From contig JAGKQI010000079.1 of NCBI GenBank assembly GCA_018806915.1, positions 833,001 through 897,000 on the forward strand: a DNA stretch of 64,000 bases. The letters run 5' to 3'. How positions within the stretch are numbered: the stretch's first letter is position 1; every line of letters begins with the position of its first letter. A model generated the notes under the pieces. The model had not been told where the DNA came from, ran no database searches, and saw only the letters and a program-made list of their open reading frames with translations. A program made the position numbers and the translations under genes. Origin of the DNA: Phytophthora colocasiae (Eukaryota > Oomycota > Peronosporomycetes > Peronosporales > Peronosporaceae). Positions 34,101 to 46,500 of this stretch are shown one piece after another.

Positions 34101-36058
34101 GAAGGTTATTCGGAAGATTATGACTGTCTTTTTGATCCCTGTGATGAACGTGAGGCCGAAGCTTACGGTGAAGTAGCGACGGTAGATGATCGCATAACCG
34201 GTCAGCGCCGACCAAGAGAAGAAGAAGTTCGGCGCACAGGAGAGCGCAAGCGACCTAAAGTGGATTCGGAATCACGCCGACCAGGTCTTCGTGAGGCACA
34301 CGAGAGACGTCCACCTGAACGATACGAAGACTATACTGTAGACTCTGCATTCCGAGCCCTTCATGCAAACCGACGTGGAACTGGCGGAGTCCTCGCTAAG
34401 AACGTGAAGATCCCCAGAAATTACCGTGAGGCGATGAGGTCGAAATTTGCGAGGCAATGGCAGGAGGCTATGGATGCTGAAATAGCAGCACTGAAAGACA
34501 AAGGAGTGCTGGGCATGATCGCTAGGAGCGAGATTCCTGAGGGAAAGAAGGCCATCAAGACGATGTGGGTGTACGACATAAAGTCGGACCATCTTGGCTA
34601 CATCGTGAGATTCCGTGCTAGAATTGTTGCTCGTGGTGACAAGCAGATACCCGGTATTGATTTTGTTGAGACGTTCAGCCCTGTAGCAAGAATGGCTACT
34701 TTCCGTTTGTTTGTGGCTGTGTGCATCATTTTGGGTCTGCCGATTTATCAAGGTGACATCAATACTGCCTACTTGAACGCATGGCTCGCCATCAAACAGT
34801 ACCTGGAGTCGCTCGAAGGGTATCCATGCGAGACCAATGGGATGGTCTATGTGATTAACAAGGCGTTATACGGGCTCCGACAAAGCGGTCGTGAGTGGAA
34901 CACTGAAGTGAACGGCTGGTTCATTCGATACGGCTTTAAGCAATGCAGCACGGAGCCATGCCTGTACTACTACGATCACGATGGCGTATTTGCAATTGTT
35001 TTGCTGTATGTCGATGATATCTTGTGTGCAACGAAAGATATCGCATTTAAAAGACGATGTTCAGTCAGCTTGATAGTGACTACGGACTAAAAGACCAGGG
35101 ACTGTTAAGCACGTACTTGGGAGTTGAGGTTGAGCAAAACGAGGACTCGATTAAACTTCACCAGACGCGATACTGTGAAGAGATTATTGAGCGCTTCAAC
35201 TTCAGCGATGCACATCCCGGCAGGATCCCAATGGAAACTAATATGAGACTTACTGTGAATGACACGGACACCTCCCCAAAGAAGAAAGCACCGGACCATG
35301 GCAAGGTGTTTCCGTACAGAGAGCTTATCGGATCACTGATGTATCTTGCGACGTGCACCAGGCCAGATCTAGCGTACGTGATTGGACAGTTGAGCAGATT
35401 CGTGCAGAACCCGACGCAGCAGCACATTGGTGCAGCAAAACGTGTGCTGCGGTACCTTGTCGGAACCAAGAGCCAAGGAATTGTGTATTCGTCCGGCAAG
35501 GCGGCAGCGCAAGAGGACGAGCTCGTCATTGACGGTTTCTGTGATTCCGACTGGGGCAATGACCCCGATACGAGGAAGAGTGTAACTGGTTACGTTCACT
35601 GCATGGCCGGTGGAGCCATCTCATGGGCCTCTCGACGTCAGAGCATCGTGGCGCAATCTACAGCCGAAGCGGAGTATGTGGCAGCTTGTGAGTCTTGCAT
35701 GGAAGGGCAAGGTCTTCGAAATGTGTTGATCGAAGTTTTCCAGAAGTTGCAGATCAAATTTCGTCTAGGCATCGACAATCAAGCGGCGTTTGTCATGGCT
35801 ACAAACCCGACCTACAGTCGCCGAACGCGACATATCGAATTAAGGTGGCACTACGTCCGAGATCAGGTTGCTAAAAGGACGGTCGACCTATGGAAGGTAA
35901 AGACCAACGATAATCCTTCTGACCTGATGACTAAACCCCTTGCAGGTGATCGTTTCGAGATGCTGAGTGACATGATCGGCATGACCAAGGACCATCTTCC
36001 GAAGATGCTGTCTTCGGAGGAGGGCGTGTTGGAAACGGCATCCGTGTTGAAAGACTGA
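31125..36058 (+). CDS. copia Gag-Pol polyprotein (one frameshift at about 35055)
   Basis: A single reading frame from ATG 31125 covers Gag, zinc knuckle CFQCGEMGHYKSDC, protease YFDTGANTH and GAG-pre-integrase (WHERLGHTCPEY...CDCHLGK). It also covers integrase (FADLLIP, LTDKGQEFCN and NLVERTHQTL giving D, D, E), a long acidic linker and reverse transcriptase with YVDDIL. It stops at 35090. The rest of RT and the RNase H (CDSDWGNDPDTRKSVTGY, STAEAEYVAACES) continue from 35057 in a frame one base back and end at 36058, inside the 3' LTR. No standard slippery heptamer sits at the junction and the new frame has a stop just upstream, so a 1-bp deletion is more likely than programmed frameshifting. 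Confidence 0.93.
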
Positions 36059-36205
36059 GCAATCGCAGCAGTTAAAAGATCTACCGTAGGTAAAAAGATC
36101 CTCCGCTCAAGAGTCACAGGGCAGGAAGCCTCAGTCCAAGATTTCCCTTCTTATCAACAAGTTGTATATCTTTGCGTGTGAAGATCTAGTGTACACATTC
36201 TGTTA
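36027..36205 (+). repeat. 3' LTR of copia copy B
   Basis: 179 bp, apparently identical to the 5' LTR. The polyprotein stop lies 32 bp inside it. Confidence 0.96.
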
Positions 36206-38136
36206 AAAGCATCATTGAATTCCATAACAGTGAAGACGCACTGGGCGGAATCCCCACCATCAGCGTTCCCGTCCAACCCACTGGCCGCGGCATTGCTATC
36301 CCCGTGACTCTCGCGTTCCATGATCTCTGGTACTCCGTTCCGCTACCTGGTGCCACTAACGACGAACAAATTGACCTGCTCAAGGGAGTCTCCGGCTTCG
36401 CTCTGCCTGGTACGATGACTGCACTCATGGGATCCTCAGGTGCTGGTAAGACCACACTCATGGATGTCATCGCTGGACGCAAGACTGGAGGCAAAATTCA
36501 GGGCAAAATCCTGCTCAACGGACATGCCGCCAACGACCTCGCTATTCGTCGGTGCACGGGCTACTGCGAGCAAATGGACATCCACTCCGACTCGGCCACC
36601 GTTCGTGAAGCTCTCGTCTTCTCGGCCATGTTGCGTCAAGACGCCAGTATCCCCACTGCACAGAAGATGGAGTCCGTCGACGAGTGCATTGAACTGTTGG
36701 AACTGGGACCGATCGCCGACAAGATCATCCGCGGATCGTCCATGGAGCAGATGAAGCGCGTGACCATCGGTGTGGAGCTGGCTGCTCAGCCCAGTATCAT
36801 CTTCATGGACGAACCTACCAGTGGTCTGGACGCTCGTTCAGCCAAGCTCATCATGAACGGCGTGCGCAAGATCGCCGACTCTGGCCGCACTATTGTGTGC
36901 ACGATCCACCAGCCGAGCACGGAGGTCTTCAACCTGTTCGACTCACTTCTGTTGCTCCGTCGTGGTGGTCGCATGTTCTTCTTTGGTGAACTGGGCGAGG
37001 ATTCCAAGAACCTGATCAACTACTTCGAGTCTTTTCCTAATGTGAACCCGATCAAACCTGGATACAACCCCGCGACTTGGATGCTTGAGTGCATTGGAGC
37101 TGGTGTGAGCGGTGGTAAGGCCGCTGACGGAGCGGACCCATCGCAGCCTTTGGACTTCGCGGATCGATTCCAGGTGAGTGACCAGAAGGTCTTGATGGAG
37201 GAGGATCTCGACCAGGCAGGTGTGCTGTACCCGTCACCAGATCTTCCCGAGCTCAAATTCGACACGAAACGCGCCTCTGCATCGTTTACGCAGTTCGACT
37301 TGCTTTGCCGCCGGTTCTTCCGCATGTACTGGCGCACGCCGACGTACAACCTCACTCGTCTCATGATCAGCGTCGTCTTAGCCTGCGTCTTCGCCATCAT
37401 CTACCAGGGAACCGACTACTACACGTACAGCGGCGCCAATGCTGGTATCGGTCTTATCTTCGTCAGCACCGTCTTCTTGGGTATCATCAGCTTCAACAGT
37501 GTCATGCCGGTGGCCGCTGATGAACGTACTGCCTTCTACCGCGAACGTGCATCAGAAACGTACAACGCGCTCTGGTACTTCATCGCTGGTACGCTGGTGG
37601 AGATCCCGTACATCTTCTTCTCGAGTCTGCTGTTCACGGTCATCTTCTACCCCAGCGTCGGCTTCACTGGTTACATCACGTTTTTCTACTACTGGCTGGT
37701 GGTCTCCATGAACGCTTTGGTCTTCGTGTACCTCGGGCAGCTTCTAGTGTACGCGCTCCCGAGTGTGGCCGTCGCAACTACGCTTGGCGCTCTTCTCAGT
37801 TCCATTTTCATGCTGTTCGCCGGCTTCAACCCGCCTACAGGCAGCATCCCCGACGGATACATGTGGGTGCACTGGATCTCCCCTCCGACGTACAGCATCG
37901 CCATCCTGGTCTCACTGGTGTTTGGTGACTGCTCCGGAGACAAGGTGGGCTGCGATATTCTCCAGGACGCGCCACCCACGATCGGTGAGATGACGCTCAA
38001 GCAGTACGTGGAGGACAACTTCGACATGAAGCACGACGACATTTGGAGGAACGCCATGATCCTGATCATCCTGATCGTAGCCTTCCGCGTCTTGGCGCTG
38101 ATCTCTCTCCGCTACATTAGCCACCTCAAGCGTTAA
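36206..38136 (+). pseudogene. ABC-3, segment 3: NBD2 and second membrane domain
   Basis: Codons resume in the original frame right after the copia element (SIIEFHNSEDALGGIPTISV). They run through NBD2 (GSSGAGKTT near 36437; MDEPTSGLDARS) and the second membrane domain to YISHLKR and a stop at 38134-38136. Without the two transposons and one copy of each target duplication, the three segments form one open transporter gene of about 1,440 codons, so the gene was intact when it was hit. NBD2 DNA is nearly identical to ABC-1 and ABC-2. Confidence 0.92.
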
Positions 38137-38722
38137 GCTGAATTAAAGAGCAGGATCGAACTGCGTCACATCTAAGAAAAATAACAGTACCTTTTTGCAT
38201 CTTAATCCACGGTAGACGCACAATTGGCCACTTGTCCTGACCCGAGTCACTATTGTGACCTAATCGAAATATCTTGAGCATTGATAACAACATTTTCATG
38301 AAGAAATAGAATATATCATCAAAACCGAGAAGTCCTGACCGGGAGCTTCTACATCTCGTTTAACTAGCCACTGAGACCATTGTTCGAAGGTATGTGTAGT
38401 GGCCATGTAGTTCTAGGGCCTAGGCTAAACGTAGAACACCTTTTTTTTCTTCACTTCTCGTACCACTCATTTGCCCTCTATATCTCGTGCTAATGTTTCT
38501 TCGATTCGATCGCTGGTTTTTCTCCCTCAATGACCACCGTACAGTATCGCAGAGATTGACTTGCTCAGCCGTCCGACTTAGTGCCCTTCTTAAAGCGTAT
38601 TCCGAAGCTGAAATCTTGCTGCAGCATTGGAATTCTTGGGCTGGAGCTGCGACTTCATGAGCGTCTTGAAACGCTACTTGCGTTTCTCGGTCGAGAACTA
38701 AGATTCGTTTAACGGTTAAACT
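38137..38722. other. Intergenic region between ABC-3 and the piggyBac left end
   Basis: About 590 bp of AT-rich DNA. It should contain the ABC-3 3' UTR. No gene or repeat was seen. Confidence 0.45.
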
Positions 38723-39104
38723 TTAACCCCTTGAGCCCGGACGTGATTTCGGCCCCCTACCAACCGAAACCCTCGTTGGCCTAACGTGTATCTGCGGGTA
38801 AGGGTTATCTTACTAAACACAAGATGTTATCGTATCTTGTATAGTGGATAGACGCACGCTAAACCTAACCCATCATCGATGGGTCGCCGTTTATCATGTC
38901 ATAAAATAATGATATAGGGACACTATCCTAACGTTATCGTGTATCTTGCGCAAAAACGTGTCTTGAATCGGTGGTAGAGACTTGGTAGCTGAAAACACAG
39001 ACGAGGTCACTAAGTGTAAGGATGCTGTCAGTAGAAGCAGATGGAATGACATGATATTGAGCCATACAAAAAATCAGTATGAATGGAGGGACGCTACCGT
39101 CTGC

Positions 39105-41740
39105 TCAGTCAGTCCTCTCCTCGCCAGGCGCGATTTGACGAGCCCGCTTTGTCTGTCGCCCAGTCGAGCACTCATCCTCTGCTTGCTCACCTTCCTCTTC
39201 TCCAGCTTCGCTTCTCTCATTTTCACCTGCAGGAGATCGAACGCGGATCGTGCGCTTTTTTCCGTCGTGTCTGGGTGCCGGCGCCTGCGTTCCATTGCGC
39301 CATGCGTTATGCCAAATGTCGAAGCACGACATGGGTTGTCCTTTGACGGCATGGCGCATCTTCTCACACAGGAACACCCGCCAGGCCATGGGTTTCCTTG
39401 TTGTGCTTGGTAGCTTGCACTTGCTGCAGAATATAGACGAATCTCCACCGCGAGCATTATCCGTGCCCTTGAGTAGCGAACACACCTTGCAGGCTCTTGT
39501 GCGTCTCTTGCGACCCACACCATTGTTGCCAGGGCGCCATTCATCATTTAGCATCGGTTTATGGGCAGACTGGCGCACACAGGTGATCTGGGCCGCCTTG
39601 TGTGGCGTCACTTGGAAATTTTCGTCGCTTAGGAGGGAGCTCCAATCTTCCTCGCGGAGCTGACACAATTCAAGGTGCAGCTGCTTCATAAACTTCACAT
39701 AGCTAAGCTTGGGCAGGCTAACACCTGCACGTCGAGCATTGAAAACGATGTAGGCGTTGATGGCGGCCAGATCCACTAGGCCGAGGAACAATGACTTGTA
39801 GTATTTCTTGTACTTGAGGCACAGTTGCAGTGAGTACCTGCTCCATGAAGCATACATGATTAGAAAATATGCTAAGCCGTACAATACAGGATAGGGTAAC
39901 TTTACCGCTGGAGCCGCAGCTGATCGTGAACATCCACGCCGCCCATAAAGGTCTGGTAGTCCTTGACTACGCGAGGGCATGCAACTTCAGACTGTGTACC
40001 GGTCAGTTTGTCCCGACAAACGATACGGTCCATTTCCACACAGCCGCCAGTGGTCAGCATGTGAACCGCGCGAGTATCCCACAACCGCAGTAGCCGCATC
40101 TCGGGTATCTTCAAGGCGTCTGTGACTATGAATGTGCCGCGTTCAATATCGGCCGGTCTATTCTTCGGTATTTTCGGTGGCTTCTTCTTCTCTACTTTCG
40201 GCTTCTTTGGAATCAATTTGGTGCTCAGGCCTTGTCGATCAGTCCGAACGGTCCCAATCGTGTAGAAACCTATCGCCAAGAGTTGCATGGACAACGGCAC
40301 TGATGAGTAGAACCGATCAATAACGACGAGACGCATTTGTCCATTTATTGGCGCCGTAGGTCCAAAAACATGCTGCAGGTTGCGAACCACAGCGATGGGA
40401 CCGGAATTGCAGTCAGTGGATGTAGTGGTGCCTCCCCTCTCCTTCTTTCCACAGTAGACGTCAAAACTGTATAGTACAGCATAAGCAAATTGTCAGTAGG
40501 TACCGTACATGATAAGACGACTTGGCGATCAAAAAAAAGAGGACGTGTCCGAAGACACGTCCAGTACTTACCGAATGCAGTAAGCCGTGGTGGAGCAGCA
40601 TAACATGAAGAGCTTGGTCCCCCATTTATGAGGCTTGTCCTTGAGATACACGCGCATCTTGTTGAACGTAGACCTCGACGGCAGCATGGTCTCGTCGAAG
40701 GCCATGACAGCAGGTGGCGTAAAGCCCGCAGCAAGCGACCTTGCAGAGAATCGATCACCGGGCGCAACTTCCATGCTCGATCTTTGGCAGCACGCTCGTC
40801 ATCGTTTCGGCTGAAATGGAGGTTACGTGAGATGTGCATGAATCGGTCTCGGGCCATGAACTGGCCAAATCACCCTCGTGGAAGCGCCCCTTCATCGGTA
40901 GTCTTCCAATGATGCGCCAGCTTCTCTCTGTTCGGGACAATCGATCTTGCAATCAGCAAGCCCATGAAGACGCACAACTCTCTCGCTGTTACATCCTTTG
41001 ACTTGACGAGCTCATTTCGAATCTGCTCGAGTGTCTTGGGCTTGAAGTCGGGGTGTTTCTTCTGGCGACCAACTTGGCGTGCATGCTGTCCTTGCACTCG
41101 CTCATCCAAACTCGTCTCGAAGTAGTCATTGGTCTGTTCAGCTATGTCTTCCCACAACGCGGGCTGCATAAAATAGAAAAACGCACCCGATGGCGTTGAG
41201 GCCGCTTGTAGGGCCCTTGGGGTTGGACCTGATTCTCCAGCGTACAGGTTGGGATAGTCTGTAGCCATCGCATTCGCGGGTCGAGGCTCGTACGGCTCCA
41301 TCAGGTAGTTGTAGGGTGTGTGTGTCTTCAAGTCGCTCCAGCCATGGATGCTCATCTCGTTTAGCCAGTTCTTACGCACGCTGGTCGTGCTACCCATGTC
41401 TGCAACCGCATTCTGACTAAATCGCATTTCTGGGGGAGCCGGTAGCTGTACGTCTGCAGCGTCAAGTCCATCCACTGAAGCGGCGTCTTTGTATCCGTCA
41501 TCATTCTCCGCGTCCGAATCGAATGCTGCAAATGTGCCCGAGTCATTCGTGTCTACTACGAGGTTTGGGTCGTCTGATATGAGCAACAATACAACATGTA
41601 CACGTTAGAAAAGTTCAGTAACTTGTACATACAAGTGTCAATGACCTTCGATAGAATCATCAACATCGCAGCTATCTTCTATGTTCCCTTGCGCGGCTTC
41701 GACGGATACAGCACTGGAACCACCGTCCAAAACATTGTAG
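39105..41740 (-). pseudogene. piggyBac-type transposase (DDE_Tnp_IS4 class), interrupted
   Basis: Family features in order on the minus strand: FMHISRNLHFSRND, AFDETMLPSRS (first catalytic Asp area), KPHKWGTKLFMLC, VVIDRFYSSVPL (second Asp), TFMGGVDVHDQ (third Asp), and a Cys-rich C terminus (CKVCSLL...CSKC...CEK) like the piggyBac zinc-binding domain. Three introns with GT/AG ends keep the frame: 41574-41645, 40467-40571 and 39838-39905. Defects: an in-frame TGA at 40870-40872 and a frameshift at about 40745. The first exon runs into the Gypsy LTR at 41741, so the true start is lost or lies beyond it. The frame ends at 39105. Confidence 0.8.
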
Positions 41741-43425
41741 TGACATGATGTTATTTCCGATTTTCGAGCGACAGGTGGATATTACGTTACGATGTGATTG
41801 GCTATACTATGGGTTATAAACGAAAGGGACTTTGGGACGCGGCCGCACCCGTGCGACATCTGTGGAAGATTGTGGATAAACCTTCGCCTGACTGTAAAGG
41901 GGCCCAATGGACCAGAAGTGTACTTCAGAGTGTGCACAACTCTGAAGGTCAACTACACTCTGTCTGGTCACCGGACTTTCCCCGACGATGAGTGCCTAAG
42001 TTCTGGCGGAAAGTCTCTCAGAAGAACGTATCTCTGAGAAACCTCATCCCGTTACCGTCCAGCGCGACGATGGATGGCTCAAGGATTCACAATATATACC
42101 CGCAGAGACCAAGTATCGCGCGCCGGACGCCACGCACCCGCGCAACTCTCAAGATCTTCATGTACGTTGTAGCATTGGTGCTCCGTACTCTGATATTCAA
42201 CTCAAAATCCTGGTATCTCTAACTCTGAGTGACCAAGACTCTGAAAACCAAGTGATATCAGACTCTAAAAACCAGGATACCAGACTCTGAAACCACCGAA
42301 GATCCAAGACCATACTGAAACCAAGTGAACCCAAGTTCAAGTCACGTATTCAAGTGATTACTGACCTGCACATCCTCTGTAATGACGTCTCTACCTGTCA
42401 ACCCATTGAGATCGGCTGCACAGACTGCATACTGAGACCAAGTCAAGATATCTTATACATACAAGAGCCAAGTGTACCTGACATATGAAGACTGACTGCT
42501 GAAAGGACGCAAGAGATGACAAGAAGAAGAGAGATACCAGAAAGATATGATAGTTATGAGGAAGATAAACGATAAACAGAGTTCAATTTGCTTGCTACTG
42601 CACAAGTCCGCTTGAGAGGTATCCAAGCCACTACGTCATTACGTGCGTCGTGTGATCTCCACCAAATTCAATCCCCTTAGGTGGAGATCAGGTAACGTAG
42701 AGACCTGAAAGGACCCGCCTATTCCGTATCCTAGTTGGGTCGTTTGTTTTGTCTCTAGCGGTAGCCCATTTCATATTGCTCGTTTGGACAGGCTCTGGAA
42801 ACTAGACAGTCGTTTTCAGAGTGCAAGGTAGACTGTTATATATAGCCGATTGTATTGGTTTATATTTTCCCTCTATATAAGAGGGTGGTGCGCGAACGTA
42901 AAGAAATACCAAACAGACCAGGTGTCTGGTAGCAAGTCCCTAGTTGACCTGGAGTGTTTGCCCACCGTTCAAGGGCCTAGAAAGAATAAGAACGGCTGTA
43001 TATATTTGTATATTTTGAACTCTGTATATTGGTTGTTTATCTCTGAAAGTCAGGTATCTTGGTTCTGGATTTGTGATATTCAGACACCGATTTCAGACTT
43101 TCTCTGGTATATTAATCTCTTTCCGACCGCCGACTTCCTGGAAACCATCTCGGTTCCCAGAGATTCCGACTCCCGAACGCTCCTGGAAGGATTTCCTGAA
43201 TACCGACACCAGACTCCAAGGGAACCCCAACTTCTCTTCACACCACACTCTCAGACTCCGGCGAGGGTCATATTTCCGAAGACACACGAACCCACGAGGA
43301 TACCGCAAGGTACCACACGCCAACCTACCGTTGTACGGCTCTGAAAACCTCTTTTCAGTAGTCGTATAACTAGGGTTCACTATACGCCCCTGCTCCGCGA
43401 CCAAAGTTTCACCGACTTCGCGACA
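41741..43425 (+). repeat. 5' LTR of the Gypsy element (end inferred)
   Basis: The start is fixed by identity with 60437 onward. The end at 43425 (GCGACA) is inferred because a tRNA-complementary site follows at 43428; the truncated 3' LTR cannot confirm it. The LTR holds many copies of a CAGACTCTGAAAACCA-like motif and a TATA-type box (CTCTATATAAGAGGG, 42871-42885), probably the promoter. Confidence 0.7.
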
Positions 43426-43427
43426 AC

Positions 43428-43445
43428 TGGTGCGCGTGCCCGGAT
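43428..43445 (+). promoter_or_regulatory. Candidate primer-binding site of the Gypsy element
   Basis: TGGTGCGCGTGCCCGGAT starts with TGG, as expected for pairing to a tRNA 3' CCA end. It lies two bases after a CA dinucleotide that can end the LTR. The tRNA was not identified. Confidence 0.5.
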
Positions 43446-43518
43446 CTTTGGAATCGTGATATCACCGCATTTGAGAGTACAAGAAGAGAAAGTTTCCTGT
43501 CAAGCGTCTGTATTCAAG

Positions 43519-46500
43519 ATGGCTACACTAGGATCTACGAGAGGAGTGGTCGGAGTATTCCGACACGTCAATCCAAGCGTCTACAAGGTCTGTCGCCTGA
43601 AGAGCAACCAGATTTGGATGCTGTCCAGAAGGCGGCCCGCGAGAAGAGGAAAGCTGCGCGAGAGAAGGAGGCAGCTGAGAGTGTGAACGTCCCAGAACCA
43701 GCGGTCGAAGACCAGCCTGCTGAAGAACCAGAAGCTCAGGAGACACCTGCTGTCTCTGGTGAACAAGGTTCTGAAGGCCCGTCAGAAGTCGAAGCTTCTG
43801 GTGACGAGGTGACCACTGCCCGCGAGGGTGGCGATGAGGCGTCTGAGGGAGGCGCCGATATGGTTGGGCCCCCGGAAGGGATCGATTTGCGTTCAGATTC
43901 GACAACTTCTAGCCGGTCCGTGGATGAAGTGAAACCAGAACCCGGACTCTCTGAAGAACATGTTCCGCAGTCCCCAAAGTCTGAAGACACGCCAAAGTCT
44001 GAAGACACGCCAATGTCTGACGACATGGCGATTAAGTCTGAAGAGTCTCTGAAGACACCGTCTGATGAGTCTGGGAGGGCTGATTCGCTTGATGGGGAAC
44101 GAGCTCTGAGGTATGTGCGCCGTGAGTTCCGCCGTTGGAGAGATATGGACACAGGCAAGGTCGTCCCGCCAAGCATCGAGTGTATGTGGCCGACGATGAA
44201 GCCTAGTGTTGATGCTTTCCAGAAAGCTGCTGCAGCGACCGGCGACTACATCAAGTGGCGATGTTCCTCTGTCTTCCATGAGGATATGTGGATCTCAGAG
44301 TTTCACGTGAGGCGTCATGGTTTTGGTCGGATCCAAGACCTTTCCTACGTCGAGATCCCGATGAGTACGTTGACAGCATAGAGTGTGTGGCAATTCTTCA
44401 GACAATGCTGTACGAGGCAGGTTTCGAATTCCAGAACCTCCTCCCAACATGGTCTCAGACGCAGGCGTCAGCTGTCTTCGAGTCCCAAGTACGCAGTGTG
44501 GCGTCCGAACTTCAGAGTCGACTCGCTGTGGAATTGGTTGAGTGGGCCACAGTGACCGCCCCGACTCCCAGAAGGCATGAAACGAGAAGACATAACAAGC
44601 CAAGATGAAGCAGACCGTGTATTACCTGACAAGGATGCTGACCTACAAGGACGACGGCTGATCATGCGACTCCGGGTGACCGGACTCCGAGTGACGCACA
44701 GTTCCGATGGTTCCAGCAGTGACAAGCCACCGCGGTCCAAGCGCTTACAGCAGAGACCACCGCGTTCACAAGTCCCGTCAACACCTTCAGCTTTATCAAC
44801 GCCATCGCTGTCTTCACTGCCGCAGTATGAGAGTCGCTCTGATAACACACGACCGGAATCTGAAACTCCAATGTTTGAAGATCACAACACTTCTCAGACT
44901 CGGATGTCGGACGTGCCAGTTCCCAGTGTCATTGGGACCTCGGATGACCAGTCGTCGGGATTCCAGACTTCACGCGGAAGCTCTACGGACTCGTCCTTGA
45001 TGTCCATGAGTCGAGGGACGGCATCCCATATGCCGCTGTCCACAGGAAGTCTGGCGTTAATCGCTCAAGGCGCTGATGTGGGAGGAGCAGTCTCTGAAGG
45101 CTTGGGGATCCAAGTGACGCGAACGCTGTTACCAGTGAAACCAGAGCTCGAAGATGTCGACATGCCGGAAGAGAAACCAGAGGTGCCGGACGCGAAGTCT
45201 GGAAGCCAGGCGTCTGTCGGAAGTTCTTCACGGGATTTCAGACAATTGACTCCGGAGATTCCACCTGTATCTACCTCCACTCGAAGCGAAAGTCACCAGA
45301 GCCACCGCCAAAGTGTGAAGAGTGAAGACCTTCCAAAACCACCGTCCCGATGCTTGAGTTCCATCGCGTCGAGTCGTACGAAGTCTGAAGCTCGAAGTTC
45401 TCAGAGATCAGGACCTGACCAGATCGAGTTGAACGTCATGAGGCAGCAGCAGGAGTGGCAAAGCCGGATGGAGCAAGCGCAGATGGCGTTCTTGGCCTGA
45501 GAACGCTTGGAGTCCATGGAACGTGATCGTCGTCGGGAACAACGTGACTTGGAGGCAAGACGCGAGATTCAGACGCTCACTGAGCGCTTGTTGAAGTCAG
45601 AAAACGCGAGGCCGGAAGCTGAGAGACGCGCTGACGACGCCGAAGAGCGCAGAAGTCTGGTATCTGAGAGCAAACTCAGGAATCACAGCGTGGCAGAGTT
45701 GGAAACTCTGAAAACGGAGCTCTGGAACACTGAAAACCAACGTCTGGAATCGGAATTTGCTGAACGCTGGCGACAGAGAGAGGCTGAGACTGAAGCCGAA
45801 CGTGCACGTGCGACTGATGAGATGAAACGAGACTGGATTTCTCAAATGGAAGCCTTACAGCAGCGAGAAGCCGAGCGCGACAGGGAGAAAGAAAGTTCTC
45901 AGAACATGCAACGGTTCCAAGCCGGTCAGTTGAGAGACCTTCGAGCGACATTATCCCAAGAGGCGCGAAGGGTCGGTCACCCGGATTCAGCAACTGCAAC
46001 CCCGGTGTTTAACACTGGGAACCCTGAAGTTGCAACTATGTACCCAGTATCAGGGTCGGAAATCAGAAGTGACACAAGTAGGGTTGGGGTTGAACCCATG
46101 TCACGATCGCCGGTTCTCAAGACGGAATCTCGAGAGGTTGCGACCTTCCAGCAGGACACCCCTGCACGAAACACGGGAACGACGCGAGTGAAGGCCGAGA
46201 GGAATGGCGTCGCTACTACTGCTACGGCCACCCAAGTGACTCAAGTGACTCCGGTGACAGAGGCCAAGGGTGACACTAGACGCGCATCTACTCCAAAACG
46301 ATATCCGCCGCGGAAAACAGAAGCCAAGCGGCCTAATGGAGACCGAAGAGCGTCTCGCAGAGAGAAGCGCCAGACTCTGGTGGAGACTCTGATGACTCGA
46401 GCTCAGACTCTGCGAGCTCGTCGTCAGAGAACTCAGAGCCAGGTGAAGTGGTAAATCTGACAGCAGCAACTCAAGCGCGGGCCGGAACCACACTTCTGAC

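Larger units (their letters stand above)
30892..36205 (+). mobile_element. Ty1/copia LTR retrotransposon, copy B (full length)
   Basis: The element is 5,314 bp with 179-bp LTRs that look identical base for base. A 5-bp target duplication AAAGC lies at 30887-30891 and 36206-36210. A primer-binding site follows the 5' LTR, and a purine tract (CGGAGGAGGG, about 36015-36024) precedes the 3' LTR. It is inserted in the same orientation inside the ABC-3 coding sequence, in the linker between the two halves. Identical LTRs mean very recent insertion. One frameshift in pol at about 35055 is the only defect seen. Confidence 0.96.

Noticed and set aside
35040..35060. Possible programmed -1 frameshift in copia pol
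   Set aside because: The nearby ATTTAAA does not fit the XXXYYYZ rule in the right frame, and a TAA in the new frame at 35048-35050 would stop translation. A small deletion is simpler.
42850..43344. Open frame of 164 codons
   Set aside because: It lies inside the Gypsy 5' LTR, spans the TATA region and shows no protein motif; probably chance.
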